Source of the DNA: Chloroflexota bacterium
GTDB lineage: Bacteria; Chloroflexota; Dormibacteria; Dormibacterales; Dormibacteraceae
Direction of reading: 5' to 3'
Assembly (NCBI GenBank): GCA_005883575.1
Contig: VBFH01000030.1
Location: forward strand, 1 to 64,000
DNA length: 64,000 bases
The translations under genes were made by a program, and so were the position numbers. The notes under the pieces were generated by a model. That model did not search any database. It had not been told where the DNA came from and saw nothing but the letters and a program-made list of their open reading frames with translations. Positions 29,832 through 39,146 of the stretch are shown in pieces; positions within the stretch are counted from its first letter, which is position 1; every line of letters starts with the position of its first letter.

Positions 29832-31054
29832 AGGCCGCCCATGCGCAGAACTTTCATCACCAGCGGGATCTCCGGCAGGAGGTCGCCGGCCAGCAGGCCC
29901 GAGTCACCGACCCGCTCTGAGATGCGCCGGCCCGCGGCGGCGTGGACGTAGACCCCCGTCACGGCGGCGGTGAAAGGGTCGGACCCCTGCGCGAGGAGCC
30001 CGCCGATGATGCCGGACAGCACGTCCCCCGTCCCCCCGCTGGCCAGGGCGGGCACCTCGTGCGGATCTTCGCTGAGCCTGCCATCCGGATGGGCCACCAC
30101 CGTGTGGGCTCCCTTGAGAACGACGACGGCCCCCCACTCCTTGGCCGCCTTGCGGGCCGCGGCCGCGCGGTCGGAGTTAATCGCCTCGACGGTCTTGCTG
30201 GTCAGGCGCGCAAGCTCGCCAGGATGCGGGGTGAGCACGCGGGTTGGACCGAGCTTCCCCTTCGACCGCGGCGAGTCGGCGAGCGCATTGAGTCCGTCGG
30301 CGTCGACGACGAGCGGGCATTTCGCGTGAATGGCAAGATCCAAGGCCAGTCTCCAGGTCGAGCTGTCGCGGCCGAGCCCTGGTCCGATGATCCCCACCTC
30401 GGCGTTCGCGAGCTGGCGGAGGATCGAGTCGTAAGCGGCGTGGCCGACCGCGCCTGGCGCAACCTCGGGCACCGGCGTGGCCATGACCTCTGTGCACTTG
30501 GCGGCGAGGATCGGGTAGATGCTGTCCGCGACCAGAAGCCGCACAAGCCCGGCGCCCGTGCGCGCGGCCGCCGTCGACGAAAGGTAGGCGGCTCCGGTCA
30601 GGCCAAGGCTGCCGGCCAGGACGACAGCGGTACCGAAGGTGCCCTTGTGCGCGTCCTTCGGCCGGACGGGGATGGCCACGGCATCGGGCGCAGGCAGCAT
30701 CGTGCCGATGTCGGGAATCTCGAGGTGGGCGGTCGCCACCGCGAGCCGGCTGTGGTGGGTGATGCTGACCTCGACCTGGGCGCCGCGGTCGTTGCCGAGC
30801 AGCCGTGCGCGGGGTGCGCCCTTCGGCCCCGGCAGCACCTCGATGCGGCGGCGGGGGAAGCAGATGCCCGTGCCGTCGAAACACTTGATCACGGCCTCCT
30901 TGGCGGCCCACCGGCCGGCCAGGCGCTCGTCGTTGCCGGCGCAGTACGTCAGCTCGGCCGGTGTGTAGACCTTGTCGAGGAAGCCGCGACCGGAGCGCCT
31001 GACCGCAAGCGCGATTCGATCAACCGAGACTGCGTCGACGCCGATCCTCTGCAC
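29828..31054 (-). CDS. fusion: holo-ACP synthase (AcpS) + ADP-dependent NAD(P)H-hydrate dehydratase (NnrD)
   Basis: N-term IGVDAVSVDRIALAVRRSGRGFLDKVYTPAELTYC…RWAAKEAVIKCFDGTG; C-term HKGTFGTAVVLAGSLGLTGAAYLSSTAAARTGAGLV … RVLTPHPGELARL … ASGGTGDVLSGIIGGLLAQG. Confidence 0.9.
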   Translation of the reverse strand: MQRIGVDAVSVDRIALAVRRSGRGFLDKVYTPAELTYCAGNDERLAGRWAAKEAVIKCFDGTGICFPRRRIEVLPGPKGAPRARLLGNDRGAQVEVSITHHSRLAVATAHLEIPDIGTMLPAPDAVAIPVRPKDAHKGTFGTAVVLAGSLGLTGAAYLSSTAAARTGAGLVRLLVADSIYPILAAKCTEVMATPVPEVAPGAVGHAAYDSILRQLANAEVGIIGPGLGRDSSTWRLALDLAIHAKCPLVVDADGLNALADSPRSKGKLGPTRVLTPHPGELARLTSKTVEAINSDRAAAARKAAKEWGAVVVLKGAHTVVAHPDGRLSEDPHEVPALASGGTGDVLSGIIGGLLAQGSDPFTAAVTGVYVHAAAGRRISERVGDSGLLAGDLLPEIPLVMKVLRMGGL

Positions 31055-31061
31055 TTGCCAA

Positions 31062-32906
31062 TTATTCGACGGTCACCGACTTGGCGAGGTTGCGGGGCTG
31101 GTCGACGTCCTGCCCCAGCTTGACGGCCACGTGGTAGGCGAAGAGCTGCAGCATCACGGTGTTGAGGATCGCCAAGGAAGCCTCCTCGACCGCTGGCATC
31201 TCGAACACGTCCGTGGCGACGCCGTCCAGGGACCTGTCGCCTTCCGACACAAGCGCCAGAACGGGAGCATTGCGGGCGACGATCTCGTGGACGTTGCTGA
31301 CCATCTTGTCCTTGGTTGAGCTGGCGGTGCAGACCGCGACGACCGGAAACTGGTCGTCGAGGAGCGCGATCGGCCCATGCTTGAGCTCGCCTCCCGAAGT
31401 CCCTTCCGCATGGACATAAGAGATCTCCTTCAGCTTGAGCGCACCCTCGAGTGCCACGGGGTAGCCCAGACCGCGGCCCGCATACATGAAGTTGCGGTAC
31501 TTGCTGTACTTGTGCGCCAGCTTCACGATCTCTTTGTCCCGGGCGAGGATGGCGCGCACCTGCTCGGGCAGCACGCGCAACGCTTGGACAAGCTCGCGAC
31601 GGCGCTCGAGCGAGATTCGCCCGTTGGCCGAAGCCAGCTGCATCGCAAGCAGATAAAGGCTGACGAGGTGTGAGTTGAAGGTCTTGGTCGACGCCACGCC
31701 GATCTCCGGTCCGGCGTGCAGATAGATGGCTCCGTCCGAGTCACGCGCTGCGGAGCTGGCGATGACGTTCGTCACGGCGACGCTGAGCGCTCCGCGAGCC
31801 TTCGCCTGATGCAGCGCTACGAGCGTATCCGCAGTCTCGCCGGACTGCGTGATCACCACGCTGAGCGCCTTGTCGCCGAAGGTCGGACGGCGGTAGCGGA
31901 ACTCCGACGCGTCCGCTGCCCGGGCCGGAAGGCCGACCCAGTCCTCGAGCACGTACTCGCCGATCATCGCCGCGTGCAGCGAGGTGCCCATGCCGAGGAG
32001 AACGACCTCGTTCAGGTTGCGCAGCTGCTCATTGGGAACATCGAACTCGCGAAACGAGATCAGGCCTTCGTCGGAGAGCCGTCCCCGCATCGCGTTGGCG
32101 ATCGCCTCTGGAGTCTCGTGGATCTCTTTGAGCATGAAGTGGGCAAAGCCGCCCTTCTGCGCCTGGGTCACGTCCCAGTCGACATGCACGATCTTCGGCT
32201 TGATGGTCACGCCGTCTAAGGTCGAGACCTCGGCGCCGAGCGGCGTCACCGCGGCGACCTCGCCCTCGCCCAGCACGAGCACGCGCTTGGTGTAGGGGAT
32301 GATCGCGGTGATGTCGGAGGCGATGTAGTACTCCTTCTCACCCAGACCGACGACCAGCGGCGCGTTGAGCCGCGCGCCGACCAGCAGCTCGGGGTCGTCG
32401 CTCGAGAACATCGCCAGCGCGTAGGCGCCCTTGATGCGCTTAAGGGCCGCACGCACGGCGGCCAGGAAGTCGCCTTTGTAGTTGGCCTCGATGAGGTGCG
32501 GGACGACCTCGGTGTCGGTCTCGGAAGGGAACTCGTGGCCCGCCGCCTCGAGCTCGGCCTTGAGCTCGGCAAAGTTCTCAATGATGCCGTTGTGGACAAC
32601 GAAGATCTTGCCGTGGCAGTCGGTGTGCGGATGGGCGTTGATGTAGGTCGGCTTGCCGTGGGTTGCCCAGCGGGTGTGTCCGATGCCCAGCCTGCCTGAA
32701 GGCATGTTGGACTCGAGCTTTTCGATCAGCGTGTCGACCTTGGCCTCTGACTTGGTGACACTGGTCCGGGTGGGGTCCCCGTTTTTTGGGAGCTCGAGGA
32801 CGGCTACGCCCGCGGAGTCATAGCCCCGGTACTCGAGGCGCTTGAGGCTCTCCATGAGGATCGGCGTCGCTTCGCGGTCGCCGAGGTAGCCGATGATCCC
32901 GCACAT
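31062..32906 (-). CDS. glmS: glutamine-fructose-6-phosphate aminotransferase
   Basis: MCGIIGYLGDREATPILMESLKRLEYRGYDSAGVAVL … LAKSVTVE*. Confidence 0.99.
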   Translation of the reverse strand: MCGIIGYLGDREATPILMESLKRLEYRGYDSAGVAVLELPKNGDPTRTSVTKSEAKVDTLIEKLESNMPSGRLGIGHTRWATHGKPTYINAHPHTDCHGKIFVVHNGIIENFAELKAELEAAGHEFPSETDTEVVPHLIEANYKGDFLAAVRAALKRIKGAYALAMFSSDDPELLVGARLNAPLVVGLGEKEYYIASDITAIIPYTKRVLVLGEGEVAAVTPLGAEVSTLDGVTIKPKIVHVDWDVTQAQKGGFAHFMLKEIHETPEAIANAMRGRLSDEGLISFREFDVPNEQLRNLNEVVLLGMGTSLHAAMIGEYVLEDWVGLPARAADASEFRYRRPTFGDKALSVVITQSGETADTLVALHQAKARGALSVAVTNVIASSAARDSDGAIYLHAGPEIGVASTKTFNSHLVSLYLLAMQLASANGRISLERRRELVQALRVLPEQVRAILARDKEIVKLAHKYSKYRNFMYAGRGLGYPVALEGALKLKEISYVHAEGTSGGELKHGPIALLDDQFPVVAVCTASSTKDKMVSNVHEIVARNAPVLALVSEGDRSLDGVATDVFEMPAVEEASLAILNTVMLQLFAYHVAVKLGQDVDQPRNLAKSVTVE

Positions 32907-32986
32907 TCTCTTTTTACCTCTACTAGAACACCTGGGGCGGTTATTTCGACTGGGGTGAAACGGCTGTGGAGGGGGTCAGGTTACTC

Positions 32987-33967
32987 CTAAGGGCTGGGGG
33001 TAACGTTCGGGTTCCGCGAGATCGAGTATTTGACGGTGGCGTTGGCAACCGATCCGCTGACGCCGTTCGGATACGTGATCGTCACCGGGAAGGTGGCGTC
33101 TGACGTGCTGTTGCTTAGGTCGACCGGCGGCAAAGCGATGTTGCGTACCCGCAGCAGCACGGTGGGATCGCCGCTGATCGTTACCAGGAGCGGCGTGATG
33201 GTGATCGCGGTCACCCGGTAGCCCGGCGGCTGCGGGTGGGAAGGCGGCGAGTCAACCAGCGGAACCGACGCGCTGGTGGTTCCGGCGACTGCTTCCACAT
33301 GAATGTCAGCTGTGGTCACGTCAACGACAAAAGTAGGTACGGTACGCACCGACAGGTCGAGATTGCCATTCGGGGTTTGCAGCTGAAGAGGTTGGTTCAG
33401 CGAATCCTGCTTGCCGATCGCCAGACCCGGAAGGGTGGCAACCGCTCTCAAGCCGGTTTCCCAGCTGACGGGCCCGCTGAAGTGGACTGTGCACGGGTTC
33501 TGGTTGGGCGCACCAGGGCACGTCGCCAGAGTCTTGGTCGGATCGATGCTCCAGCCGGGTGCAGCACGCGCGTTGACCTGGACGCGGAGCGCCACCGTCT
33601 GGAACGTGTCGACCGTGACCGCGATCGGCGAAGGGTTCTGGACCTGAACGCCAGGAATCAACGATCTTGCGGTGACATTCAGCCGCACCGCCGATCCGGG
33701 CAGAGCGCGCGTGGCGTCGACCGTGGCGATGAGGTTGCTCGCATCAACGCGCTTGATCACGTCTGCGAGACCTGAGTAGGTCACGTCTGTCTTGACGGGC
33801 GGATTAACGAGGACGATGTTTGGCGGGACCGTATAGCTCAAAGGCACGGTCTTGCTTCCAGTTGTCGGCGGATTCTGCGAGAACGCGACCGCGCCCAGCA
33901 TCAGAATGCCAAGGCCGAACGCCAGCAGCTTCAACCGCCACTCGTTGGTGACGAGGCTCCAGCTCAC
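32987..33967 (-). CDS. cdaR: YbbR-domain protein (CdaR-like)
   Basis: Single N-terminal TM (WRLKLLAFGLGILMLGAVAF) and YbbR-type repeats; overlaps the cdaA end. Confidence 0.85.
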   Translation of the reverse strand: MSWSLVTNEWRLKLLAFGLGILMLGAVAFSQNPPTTGSKTVPLSYTVPPNIVLVNPPVKTDVTYSGLADVIKRVDASNLIATVDATRALPGSAVRLNVTARSLIPGVQVQNPSPIAVTVDTFQTVALRVQVNARAAPGWSIDPTKTLATCPGAPNQNPCTVHFSGPVSWETGLRAVATLPGLAIGKQDSLNQPLQLQTPNGNLDLSVRTVPTFVVDVTTADIHVEAVAGTTSASVPLVDSPPSHPQPPGYRVTAITITPLLVTISGDPTVLLRVRNIALPPVDLSNSTSDATFPVTITYPNGVSGSVANATVKYSISRNPNVTPSP

Positions 33968-34791
33968 CTGCGGAACCTGAAGCGGCCGTTGCCGTTCTCC
34001 GACGCGACCTTGATCGCCACCCTCCGGCGAAGACTGTCGGGGTCGAGGTTGCGGCTGATCTTTCCCTCTTCTATGACCGAGATGTTTCCTGTCTCCTCGG
34101 AGACGACGAGCACCAGCGCGTCCGACGCGAGCGAGAGTCCGAGCGCCGCGCGGTGCCGCGTCCCCAACCGTTCACGCACAGTGCCTTCCTCGGGCAGCGG
34201 CAGCAGGCAACCGGCCGCAATGATCCGGTCCCCGCGAACGATCACGGCGCCGTCGTGCAACGGCGAGTTCGGATAGAAGATCGACTGCAGCATCTCGGCG
34301 GAGATCTCGCCGTTGATGCGGACACCCGTGGCGGCGTAGTCCTCGAGCCCGACATCCCGTTCGAACGCGATCAGCGCTCCCGTGTGCTTGTTGCTCAGAC
34401 GCTCGGCGGCACGGATCGCTTCCGAGATGGCCTGGTTGTATTGGCGCGTGTTGTAGCGGGACAACGGCCGGCCTATGTGGCCGATACGACCCAGTTGGTC
34501 GAGCGCCCGGCGCAGCTCTGGCTGGAACATGACGATGACCGCGATGACGATGAAGAAGGTCGCGTTGCGGAACAACCACGAAAGCAAGATGAGGTTGAAG
34601 GTGGTGGACACCACTCCAACGACCGCGAGCAGGATGAGCCCGACCAGGATCTGCGTGCCCTGCGTTCCCCGCAATAGCCGGAGCAATTGGTAGAGGACGA
34701 AGGTGACAACCGCGACATCGATGATCTCGAGGGGGCCGAGGTGACGGATCACCTCGAGCAGCTGCAGCCAGAAAGACTCGATGAAGCTCAT
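33964..34791 (-). CDS. cdaA: diadenylate cyclase CdaA (DisA_N domain)
   Basis: GALIAFERDVGLEDYAATGVRINGEISAEMLQSIFYPNSPLHDGAVIVRGDRIIAAGCLLPL … LGTRHRAALGLS (DGA and RHR motifs). Confidence 0.96.
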   Translation of the reverse strand: MSFIESFWLQLLEVIRHLGPLEIIDVAVVTFVLYQLLRLLRGTQGTQILVGLILLAVVGVVSTTFNLILLSWLFRNATFFIVIAVIVMFQPELRRALDQLGRIGHIGRPLSRYNTRQYNQAISEAIRAAERLSNKHTGALIAFERDVGLEDYAATGVRINGEISAEMLQSIFYPNSPLHDGAVIVRGDRIIAAGCLLPLPEEGTVRERLGTRHRAALGLSLASDALVLVVSEETGNISVIEEGKISRNLDPDSLRRRVAIKVASENGNGRFRFRR

Positions 34792-35714
34792 CCGCCGAGC
34801 AAACCCGCCAGCAAGGCCATCTGCGCGTAGAGCCGGTTCTCAGCCTGCTGGAACACGACCGACCGCGGGCCGTCCATGACCTCGTCGGTCACCTCCTCCC
34901 CACGGTGAGCAGGAAGGCAGTGCATGAAAACGGCATCCCTTGCGGAGTCCATCAACCGCTGATTGACCTGATAGGCGCTGAACACCTTCTGACGCACCGC
35001 CCGCTCGTCTTCCTGTCCCATGGAGGCCCAAACGTCGGTGTAGATGGCGGTCGCGTGCTGCACATTGATCTGGCTCGTCAGCGTGACGTGATTCTTTCCC
35101 GAGTTGATCCTACGAGCCCTCTCCACGACCGATGCGTCGGGGTCGTAGCCGGGCGGCGTGATCACAGTCAGCGCCAGGCCAGTCAGTACCGAAGCTTGGA
35201 TCAAAGAGTTCGCGATGTTGTTTCCGTCGCCGATGTAGACGACGTGCTGCTGGGCCAGGTCGCCGCGGAGCTCTTCGAGCGTCATCAGGTCGGCGAGCAC
35301 CTGGCACGGGTGCGAGTGGTCGGTCAGGGCATTGATCACCGGCTTCACGGACGATCGCGCCAGCTGGAGCAGGTCCGCATGCGAGCGCAAACGTGCAACC
35401 ACGGCGTCGACGTAACGGTCGAGCACGCGAGCCGCGTCTCCGACTGACTCGCGAAACCCAAGCTGCACATCCTGGCCCGTGAGCGTCGTCGTCGTGCCAC
35501 CCAGCCGGGCGATCCCGACCTCGAAGGAGACCCGGGTGCGGTGCGAAGGGCGCTGGAAGAGCATGGCGACGTGCTTCCCCTTGAGAGCCTTTTCCGCCCA
35601 GCGGCCGGCTTTGATCTCGTGGGCCCGGTCCAGAAGCCGCCGCAGGTCGCCAGGCTCGAGGTCGGCCACGTCGATGAAGTCCAGTCCTCTCAACGAGATC
35701 ACAAGAGCGATCAT
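34788..35714 (-). CDS. argF: ornithine carbamoyltransferase
   Basis: FQRPSHRTRVSFEVGIARLGG … DHSHPCQVLADLMTL … MHCLPAHRGEEVTDEV; start may be downstream at V/L ISLRGLDF. Confidence 0.92.
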   Translation of the reverse strand: MIALVISLRGLDFIDVADLEPGDLRRLLDRAHEIKAGRWAEKALKGKHVAMLFQRPSHRTRVSFEVGIARLGGTTTTLTGQDVQLGFRESVGDAARVLDRYVDAVVARLRSHADLLQLARSSVKPVINALTDHSHPCQVLADLMTLEELRGDLAQQHVVYIGDGNNIANSLIQASVLTGLALTVITPPGYDPDASVVERARRINSGKNHVTLTSQINVQHATAIYTDVWASMGQEDERAVRQKVFSAYQVNQRLMDSARDAVFMHCLPAHRGEEVTDEVMDGPRSVVFQQAENRLYAQMALLAGLLGG

Positions 35715-35759
35715 GATCGCTCGACGGACCGCCGAGCGCGCGCAGGGCGCACTTTCAGA

Positions 35760-36395
35760 CTAGAGTCGGGGCTCTATTAGCTCCCCGGCCACGACCGGCG
35801 AGATCGACAGGTCGCGCACGGAGTCGAACTCGGGCAGCCTGGCCCGGACCTTGGGCTCGTCACGCAGGCGGACGATCAGATCGCGGCACGTTGCCGGCGC
35901 GAGCCCGAAGCTGGCTGGTTTCAAGACCAGCGGCGGCTCATTCTTGAGCTGGATCGTCAGGTGGTCGGTGACCCTGACGTGCGGCCAGGAATGGGGCTCG
36001 GAGAGCGTGACCGCCTCCATCGCCGTCCACACCGCGCGCATCTCGTGCCGGCCTTCGATCACCAACAGCCGGTCCCGGAAGAGGCAAAGCCTCGCCGGCG
36101 GCCAGCTCAGGAGCTGCAGCGCCGCCCGCCCGGCCAGCACCGCGCCGCCGATCGCGCCGACGGCGAGCGCCAGGCCCGCAACCCCGCCTTCGGGCAGACT
36201 GAAAGCGCCGATGGCCAGCACGCTGAACACGGCTGTCCAGGCCAGGGCCGCCGCTCCCAGCGCCAATATCGACCTGTGCGAGCGAACGTAGATCAGGCTC
36301 TCCCCACCACCATCAAGTAGTGTATTCCCGGTAATGGACGTGCTCGCGGAGCGGGCTGCGATCGATGCCGCGGTGTCCGGGAAAACGATCTGCAC
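35760..36395 (-). CDS. PH-like membrane protein, function unknown
   Basis: Two TM segments, then LLSWPPARLCLFRDRLLVIEGRHEMRAVWTAMEAVTL; start uncertain (ORF overlaps the divergent ligase start). Confidence 0.5.
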   Translation of the reverse strand: MQIVFPDTAASIAARSASTSITGNTLLDGGGESLIYVRSHRSILALGAAALAWTAVFSVLAIGAFSLPEGGVAGLALAVGAIGGAVLAGRAALQLLSWPPARLCLFRDRLLVIEGRHEMRAVWTAMEAVTLSEPHSWPHVRVTDHLTIQLKNEPPLVLKPASFGLAPATCRDLIVRLRDEPKVRARLPEFDSVRDLSISPVVAGELIEPRL

Positions 36396-38202
36396 CCTCT
36401 TCGCAGACGCGGTCGAAAAGTGGAGTGACCGGCCCGCACTTCACTGGAAAAGCAACGGCGACTGGGAGACCCTGACCTGGCGCGGTTACCGCGACCTGGT
36501 GGCGGCCGTCACGCTCGCGCTGCGGTCGTTGGGGTTCGGGCCGGGACAATTCGGCCTGATCATGGCCAGGAACGCCCCGGAGCATGTGATCGCCGACCTC
36601 GGCATCGTCCACGCCGGCGGCGCCGCGATCAGCGTCTACAACACGCTTGCCCCGGAGCAAATCCAGTATGTGGCCAACCACTCGGAGGCGACGGTTGCCT
36701 TTGCCGAGGACGAGGGCTTGCTGGAGAAGTTCCTCGCCATCCGGCCCTCCACGCCGCACCTTCGCCACCTTGTTCTAGTGCGCGGGTCGGCGCCCGAAGG
36801 CGTGATGACATGGGAGTCTCTGCTGGCAAAAGGCCATGAGCTGATGGAGGCCGAGCCGAAGAGCTTCGAGCAGTCATGGCGAGGCGTTGGACCGGAGGAC
36901 ACCGTGTCGTTGATCTACACCTCGGGCACCACCGGGCCTCCGAAAGGCGTCGTCTATTCCCACAACAACATCCTCTGGACGCTCGAATCGGTGCAGCGCT
37001 TCTGGGAGATCGAGCCGGAGACCTTGGTGAGCTACCTCCCTCTCGCCCATGTGGCCGAGCGGTTCACCTCGCAGTGGCGCGGCATCCACCTTGGTCACGA
37101 GGTGTGGCTGTGCCCGGATCCGAACCTCCTGCTTCCTTTCCTGCTGGAAGCGCGGCCGACGTTGTTCGTCGGGGTGCCAAGGGTCTGGGAAAAGCTGATG
37201 GCGGGACTGCAGGCGGGCATCGCTGCGGAGCCTGACGAGAGCAAGCGCCACATGGCGCAGGGCGCGCTCTCGACGTCGATCTCCGCATACCGCTTGCGCC
37301 ATGAAGGTCAACCCGTTCCGCCCGATGTGGCGGCGGTCGTAGAACGCGCGACGCCGCTCTTCACGCTCCTGCGCTCCAAGGTCGGTCTGGATCGCTGCGC
37401 GACCGCAATCACATCGACTGCGCCCTGCCGGCCGGAAGTACACGAGTTCTGGGCCGCGCTGGGTTTGCCCTTGTACGAAGTCTGGGGCATGAGCGAGCTC
37501 ACCGGACCCGCGACGGTCGTGCCCATGGACGACCACCAGGCGCCCTCGATCGGCAAGCCGATGCCCGGCGTTGAAGTGCGACTCGGCGAGGATGGCGAGC
37601 TGCTGGTCCGGGGCGGCAACGTGATGGTTGGGTACTACAAAGAGCCGGCCAAGACCGCGGACATCATCGACGCGGAGGGCTGGGTGCACAGTGGAGACAT
37701 CGCCGAGCATGGCCCGAACGGGCAGTTCAAGATCATCGACCGGAAGAAAGAGCTGATCATCACCTCGGCGGGCAAGAACATCTCGCCGGCCAATCTCGAA
37801 GCCCTCGCCAAGTCGAGCCCGATCATCGGCCAGGCGGTTGCCGTGGGCGACGCGCGCAACTTCATCTCGGTGCTGGTCGTGCTTGATCCACAGGTCGCCC
37901 CGGCGTGGGCGAAAGCGCGCGGCATCGCGGCCACGTCGATGGCCGAGTTGGTCGAGCATCCCCTTGTCATAGAGGAGGTCCGGCGCGCGCTGACCTCTGC
38001 CAACACGCACCTCTCCCGGGTGGAGCAGTTCAAGCGCTTTACGATCCTCCCGACCGAGTGGTCGCCGGAATCGGAGGAGCTGACTCCCACGATGAAGCTG
38101 AAGCGCCGGGTCATCCACAGCAAGTACCAGCCTCAGATCGAGGCCATGTACAGCAACCCACCCGGCGGCCACGCCGTCGATCCCGAGAGGGAGGCCGGCT
38201 AA
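36334..38202 (+). CDS. long-chain acyl-CoA synthetase/AMP-dependent ligase
   Basis: VSLIYTSGTTGPPKGVVYSHNNI … YEVWGMSELTGPATV … GWVHSGDIAEHGPNGQFKIIDRKKELIITSAGKNISP. Confidence 0.96.
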   Translation: MDVLAERAAIDAAVSGKTICTLFADAVEKWSDRPALHWKSNGDWETLTWRGYRDLVAAVTLALRSLGFGPGQFGLIMARNAPEHVIADLGIVHAGGAAISVYNTLAPEQIQYVANHSEATVAFAEDEGLLEKFLAIRPSTPHLRHLVLVRGSAPEGVMTWESLLAKGHELMEAEPKSFEQSWRGVGPEDTVSLIYTSGTTGPPKGVVYSHNNILWTLESVQRFWEIEPETLVSYLPLAHVAERFTSQWRGIHLGHEVWLCPDPNLLLPFLLEARPTLFVGVPRVWEKLMAGLQAGIAAEPDESKRHMAQGALSTSISAYRLRHEGQPVPPDVAAVVERATPLFTLLRSKVGLDRCATAITSTAPCRPEVHEFWAALGLPLYEVWGMSELTGPATVVPMDDHQAPSIGKPMPGVEVRLGEDGELLVRGGNVMVGYYKEPAKTADIIDAEGWVHSGDIAEHGPNGQFKIIDRKKELIITSAGKNISPANLEALAKSSPIIGQAVAVGDARNFISVLVVLDPQVAPAWAKARGIAATSMAELVEHPLVIEEVRRALTSANTHLSRVEQFKRFTILPTEWSPESEELTPTMKLKRRVIHSKYQPQIEAMYSNPPGGHAVDPEREAG

Positions 38203-38387
38203 GCCCTAGAGCCGTTCCTGGACCTGGTCGCGGACGGCTTGAAGCTCATCACGGCCTCGGTGAACAATCGGGTCGCGATCCGGGTCTTCGGTTCTCCGGT
38301 ACGCGCGGCAAGTTTGCTGAGCTGGTCGATCACACGCGGTTCGACGTTCAGGCGATAGAGCTGCTTGGTCACGGTTTTTTCTTTCAT
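38199..38387 (-). CDS. small protein, possibly ribbon-helix-helix
   Basis: VTKQLYRLNVEPRVIDQLSKLAARTGEPKTRIATRLFTEAV resembles RHH/CopG pattern. Confidence 0.5.
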   Translation of the reverse strand: MKEKTVTKQLYRLNVEPRVIDQLSKLAARTGEPKTRIATRLFTEAVMSFKPSATRSRNGSRA

Positions 38388-38442
38388 GGGCAGGATTCTG
38401 GCCGGCAGGCAGACCAGCGACTACCCCGCCTGTTAACAGCTC

Positions 38443-39078
38443 CTACGCAAGCTTTGCGCCGAGGCGAACGATGCTCGAGGCTTTCATCCCGGCTGCTTCG
38501 AGGTAGCCCTCGACTCCACCCCACTTCGTCTGTATATGCTCAAGCACCCCAAGGATCCTTTCAGGCGGGCACCGCAGTTCTTCACGAAACGCGTCGCGCT
38601 TCTCGGCCGGGGCTTCCGCGACCCACACGTCGTATTGCTTGGCGAGCTGGGCGTCGGTTTCGCCGTAGTCGGCCGCGATGTGCTCAGGTGGCACATCGTT
38701 CAGTGCCAGCAGCATCGCCGCGACAAGGCCCGTGCGATCCTTGCCGGCAAAGCAGTGGAACAGCACCGCGCCCTCGCTTTCGGCCAGCGCGTTGAAAACG
38801 TCGCCAAAGGCGTGCGGCCGGTTGTTAACGATGAACAGGTAGCGCTCGAACATGCTCTCCGAGTCGCCGATGTTGTTCATGTTCGCGTCGTCCACGAGCT
38901 CGCGGTGGATGTAAGCGGCGGCTGAGTCCTCGGCATACGGACTCGGGCTCTTTATGGTTTCCGAGGTGCTTCGCAGGTCGATGACCGTGGTCACACCGTA
39001 AGCTCTCATGGCTTCGCGGCCGGAGGCGTTGAGGTGGCCGAGGTGATCCGACCGAATACAGACCCGCGATCTTGTCAA
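38443..39078 (-). CDS. tyrosine-protein phosphatase (DSP-like)
   Basis: FHCFAGKDRTGLVAAMLLAL matches HCxxGxxR; upstream in-frame RLDWPDCLNTRDLGGLPRRGG lies before the first canonical start. Confidence 0.85.
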   Translation of the reverse strand: MTRSRVCIRSDHLGHLNASGREAMRAYGVTTVIDLRSTSETIKSPSPYAEDSAAAYIHRELVDDANMNNIGDSESMFERYLFIVNNRPHAFGDVFNALAESEGAVLFHCFAGKDRTGLVAAMLLALNDVPPEHIAADYGETDAQLAKQYDVWVAEAPAEKRDAFREELRCPPERILGVLEHIQTKWGGVEGYLEAAGMKASSIVRLGAKLA

Positions 39079-39146
39079 GCCACCACGACGCGGAAGACCA
39101 CCAAGGTCGCGCGTGTTGAGGCAGTCCGGCCAGTCGAGCCGGCGGC

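Noticed and set aside
29942-31123. 393-aa plus-strand ORF opposite acpS-nnrD
   Set aside because: Arg/Gly-rich shadow ORF with no motifs
36874-38172. 432-aa minus-strand ORF opposite the acyl-CoA ligase
   Set aside because: Shadow ORF; the ligase on the plus strand is unambiguous
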